Assembly (NCBI GenBank): GCA_012033095.1
Contig: JAAUPO010000062.1
Span: 1-8,667, forward strand
Length of the DNA: 8,667 bases
Direction: 5' to 3'
Source of the DNA: Synechococcaceae cyanobacterium RL_1_2
Lineage (GTDB): Bacteria; Cyanobacteriota; Cyanobacteriia; Cyanobacteriales; JAAUPO01
Every line of letters begins with the position of its first letter. Positions within the stretch are counted from its first letter, which is position 1. Below, in pieces: positions 1 through 7,333 of the stretch. The notes beneath the pieces are model-generated. The model saw only the letters and a program-made list of their open reading frames with translations, did no database searches and had not been told where the DNA came from. Both the position numbers and the translations under genes were made by a program.

Positions 1-82
1 CTCACTTCCGGCTTGAGTTCTCAAACTATTGCTCTGTCTAGGTTCTTTGCCTCGGTTCAGAAGTTCCCCTCTCAACCGCGCA
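1..82 (-). other. Putative 16S rRNA operon leader (5' part only)
   Basis: Downstream of the minus-strand promoter the transcript would contain AGAACCTAGACAGAGC (46-31) and then an AATAGTTTGAGAACT stretch. This resembles the boxA-like element (GAACCTTGAAAA) described in cyanobacterial ribosomal leaders and 16S-23S spacers, and there is no open reading frame. The mature 16S sequence is not reached inside the window. The match is from memory of the motif, not from an alignment, so the assignment is tentative. Another stable RNA is possible. Confidence 0.42.
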
Positions 83-88
83 TTTACC

Positions 89-141
89 AATATATCCTCT
101 ACCTCTCTCTTTGTCAATACCTTTTTTCTTTTTTTTTGAAA
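89..141 (-). promoter_or_regulatory. Strong sigma-70 promoter with UP element, probably for an rRNA operon
   Basis: Read on the minus strand, a perfect -35 hexamer TTGACA (117-112) is followed by exactly 17 bases and a -10 hexamer TATATT (94-89), five of six to consensus. Directly upstream (about 119-141) is an almost pure A-tract interrupted by single G and C bases, which is what an rRNA-type UP element looks like. Transcription would start near position 82 and leave the window to the left. The promoter is divergent from modA. The hexamers and spacing are seen directly; assignment to an rRNA operon is inference from the leader that follows. Confidence 0.65.
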
Positions 142-265
142 TTCGCTACTCTCTTGTTCTTTCCTCGTTTTTCGGCTCTTTCTTTTTTGTTTTTTACTGG
201 CTTTTTGGGGAAAACAATTTATAAATTTTGGAGTAGGAACTTTTTTTGGGGGTTTTGTTATGAAT

Positions 266-285
266 GGGAAAGGATGTTATTGGGA
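266..285 (+). promoter_or_regulatory. Ribosome binding site supporting the modA start at 287
   Basis: GGGAAAGGA at 266-274 contains a Shine-Dalgarno-like AAGGA, 12 bases before ATG 287. A second purine patch, TGGGAAA, sits right next to the start. This favours ATG 287 (MSRRSLLSLF...) over the TTG codons at 316 or 319 and the ATG at 331, which would leave no charged n-region on the signal peptide. Confidence 0.45.
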
Positions 286-286
286 A

Positions 287-1074
287 ATGAGTAGGAGATC
301 GCTGTTATCGCTTTTTTGTTGGGAATTGGAATGAGTTTGAAAGGTTGTGGTGAGGGAAAAATTGAACCCGATCGCTTACTGGTGTCTTGTGCGTCGAGCT
401 TGGAGGAAGTAATGGGGGAGATAAATCGGGTTTATTTAAGTATTAACAATATTGAGTTGAATATGAATTGGGGTGGGTCTGGGGCTTTAGCGCAACAGAT
501 TAGTCAGGGGGCTCCGGTTGATCTTTTTATTTCTGCGTCTAGGGAGCAGATGGATATTGTGAGGGAAGAAAATTTATTGGTGGAAGCTAGTTACCAGGAA
601 TTTTTGACGAATGATTTGGTTTTAGCAGGGAATTCTTCTGTGGGAAAGGTTCAACCGTCCTTAGGGCTACAGAATTTAAGCGATCGCACTGGGAATAAAA
701 TTGGCATTGGAGATCCTCGTACGGTGCCGGCGGGGATGTATGCGCAGCAAGCTTTAATTGCTTTGGGGTTATGGGAAAAAATACAGGATCAATTGGTGTT
801 TATGGGTAGCGTAAAGCAAGTGATAACAGCGGTGGCGATGGGGAACGTGGATGTGGGATTTGTCTATGGGACGGATATTCGGGGACTTCGGGATATAAGG
901 ATAATTGAGGTGGTCGCAAAAGAACTCTATGGGCCGATTGTCTATGGGATGGCGATCGTGGCGCGGACTAGGAATGGGGAATTAGCGCAACATTATCAGC
1001 AATTTTTGTTGAGCGATCGCGCAAAACAATTATTTAAAAGCTACGGTTTTGGTTGGCTTGATGATAGGCCATAA
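287..1074 (+). CDS. modA: Molybdate ABC transporter substrate-binding lipoprotein ModA (one frameshift)
   Basis: This is the periplasmic molybdate/tungstate-binding component of an ABC importer. The frame from 316 to the TAA at 1072 carries the ModA pattern: a SCASSLEEV start to the mature domain, GGSGALAQQI, GAPVDLFISAS, GDPRTVPAGMYAQQAL, a TAVAMGNVDVGFVYGTD segment and a C-terminal AKQLFKSYGFGW. ATG 287 opens MSRRSLLSLF in the neighbouring frame. Adding one T to the T6 run at 312-317 joins it to LLGIGMSLKGC, giving a signal peptide with an RR n-region, a hydrophobic core and a lipobox ending in Cys21. The corrected protein is 262 residues, normal for ModA. The Lys at lipobox -2 is unusual. 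No modB or modC follows; the next gene is on the opposite strand and overlaps the last 34 bp. Family assignment is firm. Substrate choice (molybdate, tungstate) is inferred from the family. Confidence 0.88.
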
Positions 1075-1465
1075 TTCAGGGATGACAGAATACTACTAAG
1101 TTCATCAAATAGTTTGGGCAATTTTTCCAATAGGGAAGAGAGATTGGCTAGCTCATCATGTTTGGTGAGGTTTTCTATTTCTTTACTTAACTCATTGATT
1201 TTTAGGGCACCGATGGTACTAGAAGCTCCTTTGAGTTGATGACTCTTTTGTTTAATTAACTCTAAATTGTTGGTGGCTAATGCTTGGCTAAACTCTCGAA
1301 GATAGTCTTCGCTATCTTCTAAAATGTTTCGATGAGTTGGAATTGAAATTCTTTGTCCCCTAGGGTTAGTTGTTCAAGATAGTCAAAATCTAAAACCGGT
1401 AGGTTGAGGGTAATGCCATCAAGGATATCTTTGGGGGCATAGAAATTTACAACTTGATTGTTGAG
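1041..1465 (-). CDS. Kinase segment E/F: C-terminal HPt domain
   Basis: This segment covers residues of about 1488-1632. Past the A7 run of the coding strand, a third frame reads KLNNQVVNFYAPKDIL and LDFDYLEQLTLGDKEF. It then needs one more base at the A4 run 1321-1324 to continue as LEDSEDYLREFSQALATNN. The HPt signature is SHQLKGASSTIGA with phospho-accepting His1567 (codon 1241-1239), followed by a helical tail (ELSKEIENLTKHDEL). It ends at TAG 1043-1041, inside the 3' end of modA. An HPt after REC is the normal arrangement for a phosphorelay kinase. No single continuous frame covers this domain, so a simple ORF-based annotation would miss it. Confidence 0.75.
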
Positions 1466-4400
1466 TTTTTTTCCTTGTCCCATGTGTTCAGGACTGCACT
1501 TAGTTTTTGGAGATTTAGGGGCTTAGTAATATAATCATCCATTCCGGATTGGAGACATTTTTCGCGATCGCCTTTCATCGCATTAGCGGTCATGGCAATG
1601 ATCACAATATGCTCATTGGTGGATTGTTCTTGGGAACGAATCAGGCGAGTGGCTTCATAGCCATCCATAACGGGCATCAAGCAATCCATCAAAATTACGT
1701 TATATTTACTCTTCTGCACCTTAGAAAAGGCTTCTGCTCCGTTAGTGGCAAAATCGGCTTGAATATTGAGTAAGGAAAGAAGATTACCCACCACTTTCCG
1801 ATTGACAGCGGTATCTTCCACCACCAGTAATCTTAGATCCTGGGAATATTCAGGAATTTTGTTTACAGTTTGATCTCGATCGGAGTTATTGTTTTGGCCC
1901 TCTAGGGTTAATAAAATTGTATTAACGAGGATATTGGGGTTGATGGGTTTGAGTAGATATTGGTTAATTCCTTGGTTTAATAACGTTCTTACTTCTAAAT
2001 ATTGACTCAAGGAAGCTAGTAGAACGCAGGGAATGGGTTGAAGGTGATGGATTAAATTTCTACCTTTGCCTGCGGAGAGGGTATCTAAATCCCAAAGTAC
2101 TAAATCAAAAGTTTCTTGTTCGAGAAAGTTGATGGCTTGGGATTCGTTGGTGGTTTGTTGCCAACTCATTTGCCATAGCTCTAAGTTTTGGGTTAGTTGG
2201 AAGTAGGTAGGGCTAGACGGCCGATCGATGATTAAAACGTTTAATTGTTGGATGGTATCGGTAAGAACATCTGGAATTAAACTATTGCTAATATCGTTCA
2301 GATAAATGGGGGATAGATAGGGGGGATTAGTGGCATCGACTAATTCGAGGTTAACGGTAAACCAAAAAGTAGAGCCTTTATTGAGTTGACTAAGAACCCC
2401 AATTTGTCCAGCCATAAGGCTCACTAGTTGTTTAGAAATGGCTAAGCCTAGTCCCGTGCCACCGTATTGACGAGTACTGGAGCTATCAATTTGGGAAAAG
2501 GATTGGAATAGCCGTTCTTGTTCCTGGAGGGCAATCCCAATGCCAGTATCAATAATTTCAAAGTAGAGGGTGATATGGCCGTTATTAATGTTTTGGGGTC
2601 TCACCCGCAAGCTAACTTTTCCTTTTTCTGTAAATTTAATGCCATTGCCGACAAGGTTAAGTAAAATTTGGGCCAGGCGATTAGGATCTCCTTTGACAAT
2701 GGTGGGGGTGTCTTGCTCAATGGAGATCTGCAACTCAATGCGTTTTTTATAGGCTTGACTATCCAAGACTTTTTTAACTTGGGCCAGACAGTCAAAAATG
2801 TTAAAGGGTTTAATTTCTAGGTTAAGCTGACCTGCTTCTAATTTAGAAAAATCTAAAATGTCATCAATGAGTAACATCAAATTTTTGCCACAGGTTTTGA
2901 GGGTGGTGACAAAATCTTTCTGGCGGCGATCGAGGAAAGTATGTACTAATAAATCCGTCATGCCAATGACACCGTTCATAGGGGTACGAATCTCGTGGCT
3001 GATATTGGCTAAAAAGCGGGATTTAGTTTGGGCCATTTCTAAGGCTGCTTCCCTAGCAGCTACTAACTCACTAATTTCCTGGACGACAATCATAATGCCC
3101 CCAATCTTTTGCTCTAGGGTGAACCAGGGCTGCATTGCCCATCGAACACAGATAGGTTGACCATCCTCGAGGAGCCAAGTTTCTTCGGGGGATTTAAGAA
3201 ATTGACCTTGAAGTACTTGTTCGTAACGGGAACGTTGGGTTTGGACTAATCGGGGCAAAAAGTCTAGATGGGATTGGCCGATGAGGGATTGGGTGTCTAA
3301 GCCGAAGTCTTTCAACCATTGACCGCGTATGGGCAATATATTTAAGTTCACAATCTAGCATGGCGATCGCGACGGGGGCATCGGTAATAATTTTTTGTAG
3401 TTGCCGATGTTCTACTTCTAAGATGTCTTCATAAATATGGCGATCGGTAATATTTTTAGCCACCGCATAAATTAAACGCTCTTCCATCAGCGGAATAGCA
3501 GACCAGGATAACCAAACTGTTTCCCCCGTGGCCAGAAGATAACGATTTTCAAAATTATTAACATTTTCCCCCCGTATTAGTTTTGCCATCTCCACTGCGG
3601 TTTTGGCCCGATCGTCCGGGTGGATAAAATCCATAATTGGTCGATGAGCCATTTCCTCTGGGAAGAGGCCGAGGCTTTGACTCCAGACAGGATTCATCCG
3701 CACAAAATAACCATCAAAATTGGCAATACACAATAAATCGAGGGATAATTCAAAAAACGTTGTAATTCGGCTTCGGCTTTGATGCGATCGGTGATGTTTT
3801 CCACCGTGCCCAAAATGCCAATCAACTCATCTGCTCCATTGTATAGAGGCAATTTATTAGTGGTAAACCAATTATCTTTACCCCCTTCATAGCGGTTTTC
3901 TAAGATATCGAAGATGGGACTTTCACTGTTTAAAACATGTTGATCCTCCTGGCGATATCGAGTACTACGGGCCGGTTGAGAACTGGGGTAAATGTCGTAA
4001 TCAGTTTTACCTATAATTTGATCGGGATGCTCTAGGCCAACGGATCGGGCAAACTTTTGATTACAACCTAAAAATATGGATTTCGTATCTTTCCAGAAAA
4101 TGTATTGGGGCACATTATTTAAAATCGAAGTTAAAAATGTATCCTTTTGTTTGAGTTTTTCCTCCACTGCCACTAGCTCCGTGATGTCAAACCGAACGGA
4201 AAGATATTTAAATGGTTTACCGTAGCTATCTAAAAACGGGATGATGGTGGACTTGACCCAATAGTAATCTCCATTTTTTTTCCGATTTTTAATTTCCCCT
4301 TGCCATACTTGGCCAGCACTAATGGTTTTCCATAAAGTTGCAAAAAAGTCTGGGCTATGGTGATCGGATTTGATCAAACGATGGGTCTGGCCCTCTAGTT

Positions 4401-5938
4401 CGTGGCGTTTATAGCCGGAAATTTCGCAAAATTTATCATTGGCATAGATAATTAATCCTTGGGTATCAGCGATAGTGACGAGGGCTGAGTGATCAAGGGC
4501 CTCTTTCATGCATTGCAATTCATCGTTAACCCGATCGATCATCAAAAATTGTTGAATATTGTTCCCGATCGTTTCCAGGGTGGTTAATTGATCTGGGTTG
4601 AGCTTTTTGGGCGATCGTGTAGCTAATAGGATCACGCCAACCACCTGCTCCGTATCCGATGCCAGGATAGGTAAGGCTAAAGCTGACTGAAAGGTTTTTG
4701 AGCCTAACCATAAATGATGACGAAACTGTTCCCTATTTTCAATCACATCCAGATATTGCAAGGTTTTATGTTGCCAAGCCAACCCTGGTAGGTTTACCCC
4801 CTTGGTAAAGGTAGTTTGGAGACTGTGGAGGCTAAAACGGCGTAATTCCGTGTCCGCACTGTGAACATAGTATTGATTTAATTTCAATAGAGAACCATCC
4901 ACCAACCACCATTCAGCTAATTCCCAATCTAAGGATTGACAAAGACAGGTTAGTAGTTTCGGGATTGCATCTTCTAAGGAAAGACATTGATTCAGCAATG
5001 AGGTAACTTCATATTGAGCTCTAAGTTGGGACTCAATCGCAGCACGACGGTGTAATTCTTGGCTGTAAATATTCGTTGGTTTTATTTAATTCCTCTGTCC
5101 TTTGTTTAACTTGAGCGGCTAGGGTCGTTTTAATCAGGTTTAATTCTTGAGCCGATCGCTGTTGTTCAATTTCCACAACGGCACGATGGCACAGCAAATT
5201 AATGACCGTATAAAGTCCTTCCAGCCCCACCAACGGCTGTTGATCTAAAATGCATAAATAGCCCAATACCTTATGGTGGGAGTTAATTAAAGGCATCGCA
5301 AAATAGCTATTTAGGTCTGGGGGCAGGGCTTGTTCAGTTTGGGAATTTAGTTCCCGTCTTAGATCCCAGGGGTAAAAACACACACTCTGTTTACCATGGA
5401 CAATATGGCAAGGAGTCTGATCTAAAGGGTAGATTTGGGGTTCGACCAATCGATGTTGGTCCCAAAATGCTAACGTTTCTATGTGATCTGATTCGGTTGT
5501 TAAACTTCCTAAAAAGACGTAGGGGAAATTAAATTTCTTGGCTAAACCTTTGACTAGGGCTTTAAAAAAATGATTGCCGGTGAGGGAAATGGTTTCAGCT
5601 AATACTTGTTGACCCTTGACGAGGGTGATTTCTTCTAGAGTGGGCTCGATTAGTCCAATGTATTGCCCTTGTTCTTCCCATTGATGAATCGCCCAAACGT
5701 TACTTAAACCTAAACTTTGAACTGTAATTTTGACGGGTTCTTGGTGTTGATTTAAACCTAGGATTTCGTCTTGGTGGTTGTAAAGTTGTGGGTAGAGTGA
5801 CCAAACATTTTTCCCTGGCTCCAGCTCGGGATAAAGATCCCCCATTAGGGCGGACAGTTGATGAATTATCCCCTGCTGATCAAAGATCACATAATTTATC
5901 CTGCCGAAGGATAACATTTGGTTGAGCAAAGGTTTCAT
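1041..5938 (-). CDS. Multi-sensor hybrid histidine kinase, PAS-GAF-GAF-PAS4-HisKA-HATPase-REC-REC-HPt (five frameshifts)
   Basis: One gene is spread over six reading-frame segments. It should sense a signal through its PAS/GAF array, autophosphorylate on His981, and pass phosphate through receiver Asp1418 to HPt His1567 for an unknown response regulator. Joining the segments needs five single-base corrections: remove one base at 5061-5062, add one at 3752-3757, remove one at 3323-3324, add one at 1466-1472 and add one at 1321-1324. The result is exactly 1632 codons plus a TAG at 1043-1041, with no internal stop. Each junction falls inside a domain or coiled coil that then reads normally (for example LQQELHRRAA and YIAHTRQWLKDFG). 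No membrane segment or signal peptide is visible, so it is probably cytoplasmic. The GAF domains lack an obvious phytochrome or cyanobacteriochrome Cys-His pair. The ligand and target are unknown. The gene stands alone and converges on modA. Segment details are given in the entries that follow. Confidence 0.85.
1447..3322 (-). CDS. Kinase segment D: end of PAS4, HisKA, HATPase, degenerate REC1 and intact REC2
   Basis: This segment covers residues of about 873-1487. The dimerisation/phosphoacceptor domain has FLANISHEIRTPMNG with His981 (codon 2997-2995). The ATP-binding domain has the N box NLVGNGIKF (Asn about 1098), G1 DTGIGI (about 1130), an F-box-like LFQSFSQID and G2 GGTGLGL (about 1160). 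REC1 (about 1230-1345) keeps an Asp (LVLWDLDT, about 1283) and Lys (LLKPI, about 1330), but its first-strand acidic pair is changed to IIDRP. REC2 (about 1367-1485) is complete: VVEDTAVNR, ILMDCLMPVMDG with Asp1418, AMTANA and ITKPL. The frame is lost at the T7 run at 1466-1472 (+ strand) and then stops at TAA 1449-1447. Confidence 0.85.
3325..3757 (-). CDS. Kinase segment C: third PAS domain and start of the fourth
   Basis: This segment covers residues of about 727-872. After the restored base it reads FFELSLDLLCIANFDGYF, continuing directly from the ELQRF of the previous segment. PAS3 (about 732-848) shows VWSQSLGLFPEEM, the typical MDFIHPDDR motif and a PAC-like AVAKNITDR end. PAS4 begins with IITDAPVAIAMLDCELKYIA and is cut by the extra base at 3323-3324. 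The uncorrected frame runs on as non-homologous, Arg/Pro/Ser-rich sequence to 3194. Confidence 0.75.
3758..5060 (-). CDS. Kinase segment B: second GAF domain and two PAS domains
   Basis: This segment covers residues of about 293-726. It opens with the rest of the coiled coil (QELHRRAAIESQLRAQYEV). GAF2 (about 308-468) shows FTKGVNLPGLAWQH and SALALPILASDTEQVVGVI. PAS1 (about 478-593) has IIYANDKFCEISGY, a KNGDYYWVKSTIIPF strand and the PAC-type ending YLSVRFDITELV. PAS2 (about 600-718) has NNVPQYIFWKDTKSIFLGCN, IIGKTDYDIYP and the ending GILGTVENITDRI. The frame breaks at the A6 run at 3752-3757 (+ strand). The uncorrected frame stops at about 3694. No residue pattern identifies a bound cofactor. 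Confidence 0.78.
5061..5938 (-). CDS. Kinase segment A: N-terminal PAS-like domain and first GAF domain
   Basis: This segment covers residues 1 to about 292 of the kinase. Translation starts at ATG 5938 (MKPLLNQMLSFG), the first Met in a frame with no better upstream start; there is only a weak AGGG purine patch upstream. Residues of about 10-110 (YVIFDQQGIIHQLS...) look like a divergent PAS sensor. Residues of about 115-270 are a GAF domain containing the TPCHIVHGKQSVCFYP motif seen in many bacterial kinase GAFs, and FAMPLINSHHKVLGYLCILD. A coiled-coil linker (QVKQRTEELNKTNEYLQ) leads to the first frame break at the GG at 5061-5062. The uncorrected frame runs on to a TGA at 5035-5033. Confidence 0.75.
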
Positions 5939-5939
5939 A

Positions 5940-5952
5940 AGGGTTAATCCCT
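5940..5952. promoter_or_regulatory. Inverted AGGG/CCCT repeat just before the kinase start codon
   Basis: AGGGTTAATCCCT pairs AGGG with CCCT around a five-base TTAAT centre and lies one base upstream of the start codon at 5938. It overlaps the only purine-rich stretch that could serve as ribosome binding site. The arms are only 4 bp, so it may be coincidence. Confidence 0.25.
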
Positions 5953-6005
5953 AATGGTAGGAAAAAAGGTATTAACTGTGAACAGAAAAACGCGATCGCC
6001 CTGAC

Positions 6006-6033
6006 TAGTTATAACCAGTTAGTTATAACCAGA
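6006..6033. repeat. Tandem 14-bp repeat with GTTATAAC core, upstream of the kinase gene
   Basis: TAGTTATAACCAGT (6006-6019) is followed immediately by TAGTTATAACCAGA (6020-6033), identical at 13 of 14 positions. Each unit contains the perfect 8-bp palindrome GTTATAAC. The pair ends about 68 bp before the kinase start codon. It could be a paired operator, or a duplicated -10 element (see the promoter entry). Confidence 0.7.
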
Positions 6034-6050
6034 AACTAAAAGGCTGTTGA
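6022..6050 (-). promoter_or_regulatory. Candidate promoter of the hybrid kinase gene
   Basis: On the minus strand, TCAACA (6050-6045; four of six to TTGACA) is 17 bases from TATAAC (6027-6022; five of six to TATAAT). A second TATAAC lies 14 bases downstream in the other repeat copy. Start would be near 6014, leaving a leader of about 75 nt. This is pattern-based only. Confidence 0.33.
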
Positions 6051-6110
6051 TGAAGTCAATTGAATTTGCACTTTGCCCCCTAAATTCCCGAAATCTGGGG
6101 GACTTTTAAT
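6041..6110 (+). repeat. Dispersed repeat, copy 1
   Basis: AGGCTGTTGATGAAGTCAAT and the following TGAATTTGCA match copy 2 at 7311-7340 at 27 of 30 positions. Both continue through TTGCCCC(C)TAAAT, a variable centre and an AAATYTGGGRRACTTTTAA end. The CCCCCTAAAT...TGGGGGACTTTT form is a common palindromic repeat type in cyanobacterial genomes. This copy has an imperfect CCCCC/GGGGG hairpin and a T-rich tail, so it may also terminate transcription. Confidence 0.65.
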
Positions 6111-6385
6111 GATTTTTCAATAATTTCTCCCCCAGAATTGGAGGCAGGGGAGGCTTTATAAATCAGCTCTAAATGGAAAAAATACAGCACTAACTGAGTT
6201 TGACTAGGTTCAAGGCTCAAGATATCTATCGGTGGCGGAAGGCGCGATCTCCCTTGAAAAAGCAGCAATTGGGATAACAACTAATTTAATTATTGATTAA
6301 TGTAGATCCTAAAAAATCACTTATTAATTCCATCAACCTTAAAGATTGAATATCCTGAGTAATCGAGGCTTGATTAATCTCAACT

Positions 6386-6428
6386 TAAATTTGATTTAAT
6401 TTGATTTAATTTGATTTGGATTTAATTT
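6386..6428. repeat. AT-rich tandem decamer repeat (TTGATTTAAT)n
   Basis: TTGATTTAAT occurs twice exactly (6391-6400 and 6401-6410), followed by the degenerate TTGATTTGGA and a TTTAATTTAA tail, and is preceded by a partial unit. The 10-bp period is close to one helical turn, so this could be bent DNA or simple slippage. It lies between the divergent kinase and chorismate lyase genes. Confidence 0.7.
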
Positions 6429-6515
6429 AACTAAATTATAGAGTTGATAAGGATCCGGGATAAGTGGGAAAGAAGGTATCCTAACAATTTGAAATATTTT
6501 CCTTAAAACTGATGT

Positions 6516-6583
6516 CCCCAGCCAAAGTAAACAATCCCTTTAATCGAGTTGGGCAATATCCGTAGGGCTTACTAAATTTGGGG
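6516..6583. repeat. Imperfect inverted repeat
   Basis: The left arm contains CCCCA, GTAA and CCCT (6516-6539). The right arm contains the complements AGGG, TTAC and TGGGG in mirrored order (6564-6583). The loop is about 24 bases. It could be a folded leader element or the remains of a small mobile element, and the arms are not perfect. Confidence 0.35.
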
Positions 6584-6662
6584 TAAAACTCTACTGTCAT
6601 GGAACTTATAACACTATCTATGGCTAGGTAAGCCGTTAGCAAATTACAAAAAAATTGTTTAC

Positions 6663-6668
6663 TATAAT
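6663..6668 (+). promoter_or_regulatory. Candidate -10 element for the chorismate lyase gene
   Basis: A perfect TATAAT at 6663-6668 lies 44 bases before the GTG start at 6713. No good -35 is present at 16-18 bases; TTAGCA at 6636 is 21 bases away. Many cyanobacterial promoters use a -10 with an activator site, so this remains plausible but unproven. Confidence 0.35.
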
Positions 6669-6712
6669 CAAGGAACATCAATGTAAAGTTTTGTAATATT
6701 TGTAAGATATTT

Positions 6713-7333
6713 GTGATCATTAACACCTCTAGTAAACCAACCCAACTGGCCTGGCATTGTTTGAATAATTTATGGCAGGGGGATCACCAGGTGGTACAAG
6801 AGGGGTTACCCCATCATTTATCCCCTACCTGGCAATTATTAGTATTAGGGGATGGCTCCCCCCACAAGGCATCTGACATTGTTAACGGGGGAAAAAACCG
6901 AGGTGGATGTGATTGATATGTCTTTAATTGGGGAAGGAGATGATGGGAGCAGTCACTCGCAGCGGTACCGGGGCCCCATTTACGTCGCCAAGTGTGGTTA
7001 AGAACAGCTTCGGGCCAACGTTTAGCCTATGCTAGTTCCTGGTGGGATGGTTCCCATGTGGACGAATATTTGGAAAATCGATCGCTACCAATTTGGGATA
7101 GCCTATCAAAGCTCCATACGGAGTTATACCGGGATATTCAAGGGGTGGTTTATGGTAATTCCCCTGAGTTAGAGCGAGCCTTTGGTGCAGAGGGGCCATT
7201 CTGGGGACGTTATTATCTGTTTTGGCACGATCGCCAACCCCTAACCCTGATTTATGAGGTGTTTTCCCCCTACCTCGATCGCTATTTAGGTAAAAGTGGA
7301 ACTCCCTTAGAGGCTGCTTATCAAGTCAATTGA
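6713..7333 (+). CDS. Chorismate lyase (4-hydroxybenzoate synthase), cyanobacterial DUF98-type (two frameshifts)
   Basis: The enzyme converts chorismate to 4-hydroxybenzoate and pyruvate, which in cyanobacteria supplies the ring of plastoquinone. The GTG 6713 frame reads LSPTWQLLVLGDGSP and then meets an extra C in the C6 run at 6858-6863. The next frame gives TRHLTLLTGEKTEVDVIDMS, then LIGEGDD and QRYRGPIYVA. A missing C at 6988-6989 returns to the first frame: VWLRTASGQRLAYASSWW, LPIWDSLSKLHTELYRD, GPFWGRYYLFWHDRQPL and LIYEVFSPYLDRYLG. The Glu of IYEVFSP corresponds to the catalytic region of UbiC-type lyases. Corrected length is 206 aa, typical of the family. The two indels cancel, so both ends share one frame. 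No ATG is available nearby, and the GTG start lacks a strong ribosome binding site. The last seven codons and the stop lie in a dispersed repeat. Confidence 0.85.

Larger units (their letters stand above)
5939..6712. other. Gene-free repeat-rich intergenic region (774 bp)
   Basis: This region separates the divergent kinase and chorismate lyase genes. It is AT-rich and holds a HIP1 site (5992-5999), the 14-bp tandem repeat, one copy of a dispersed repeat of about 70 bp (6041-6110), the AT-rich decamer array, an imperfect inverted repeat (6516-6583) and a candidate promoter for the chorismate lyase. Two short minus-strand open frames (6280-6080 and 6726-6481) have no recognisable motifs and run through the repeats, so I do not call them genes. 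Partial inverted symmetry (TCTGGGGGA near 6094-6102 against TCCCCCAGA near 6127-6135) suggests remnants of a small palindromic mobile element. Confidence 0.6.

Noticed and set aside
13..294. Open frame of 93 codons on the plus strand before modA
   Set aside because: It is Phe/Leu-rich only because it reads a T-rich tract that is the UP element and promoter of the opposite strand. It has no family motif and overlaps the better supported modA start in another frame.
1549..1773. Plus-strand open frame of 74 codons
   Set aside because: It is the antisense of the receiver domain REC2 of the kinase, with no independent coding evidence.
2570..3160. Plus-strand open frames (2570-2752 and 2858-3160) and an out-of-frame minus-strand frame (2795-2601)
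   Set aside because: All lie within the HisKA/HATPase coding sequence, whose motifs are unmistakable in its own frame.
4526..4711. Out-of-frame minus-strand open frame within GAF2
   Set aside because: It is a shadow of the kinase frame and contains no motif.
3323..5062. Idea that the kinase region is several separate genes with programmed frameshifts
   Set aside because: The junctions are inside domains or coiled coils, sit at different kinds of short runs in both directions, and show no slippery heptamer with a stimulatory structure. The neighbouring genes carry the same kind of indel, so error is simpler.
6080..6280. 66-codon minus-strand open frame
   Set aside because: It has no recognisable motif and no ribosome binding site, and its end runs through the dispersed repeat at 6041-6110.
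6481..6726. 81-codon minus-strand open frame
   Set aside because: It overlaps the chorismate lyase start and the inverted repeat. Composition is weakly protein-like (FYPKFSKPYGYCPTRL), but no family is recognised and there is no clear start signal, so it is not called.
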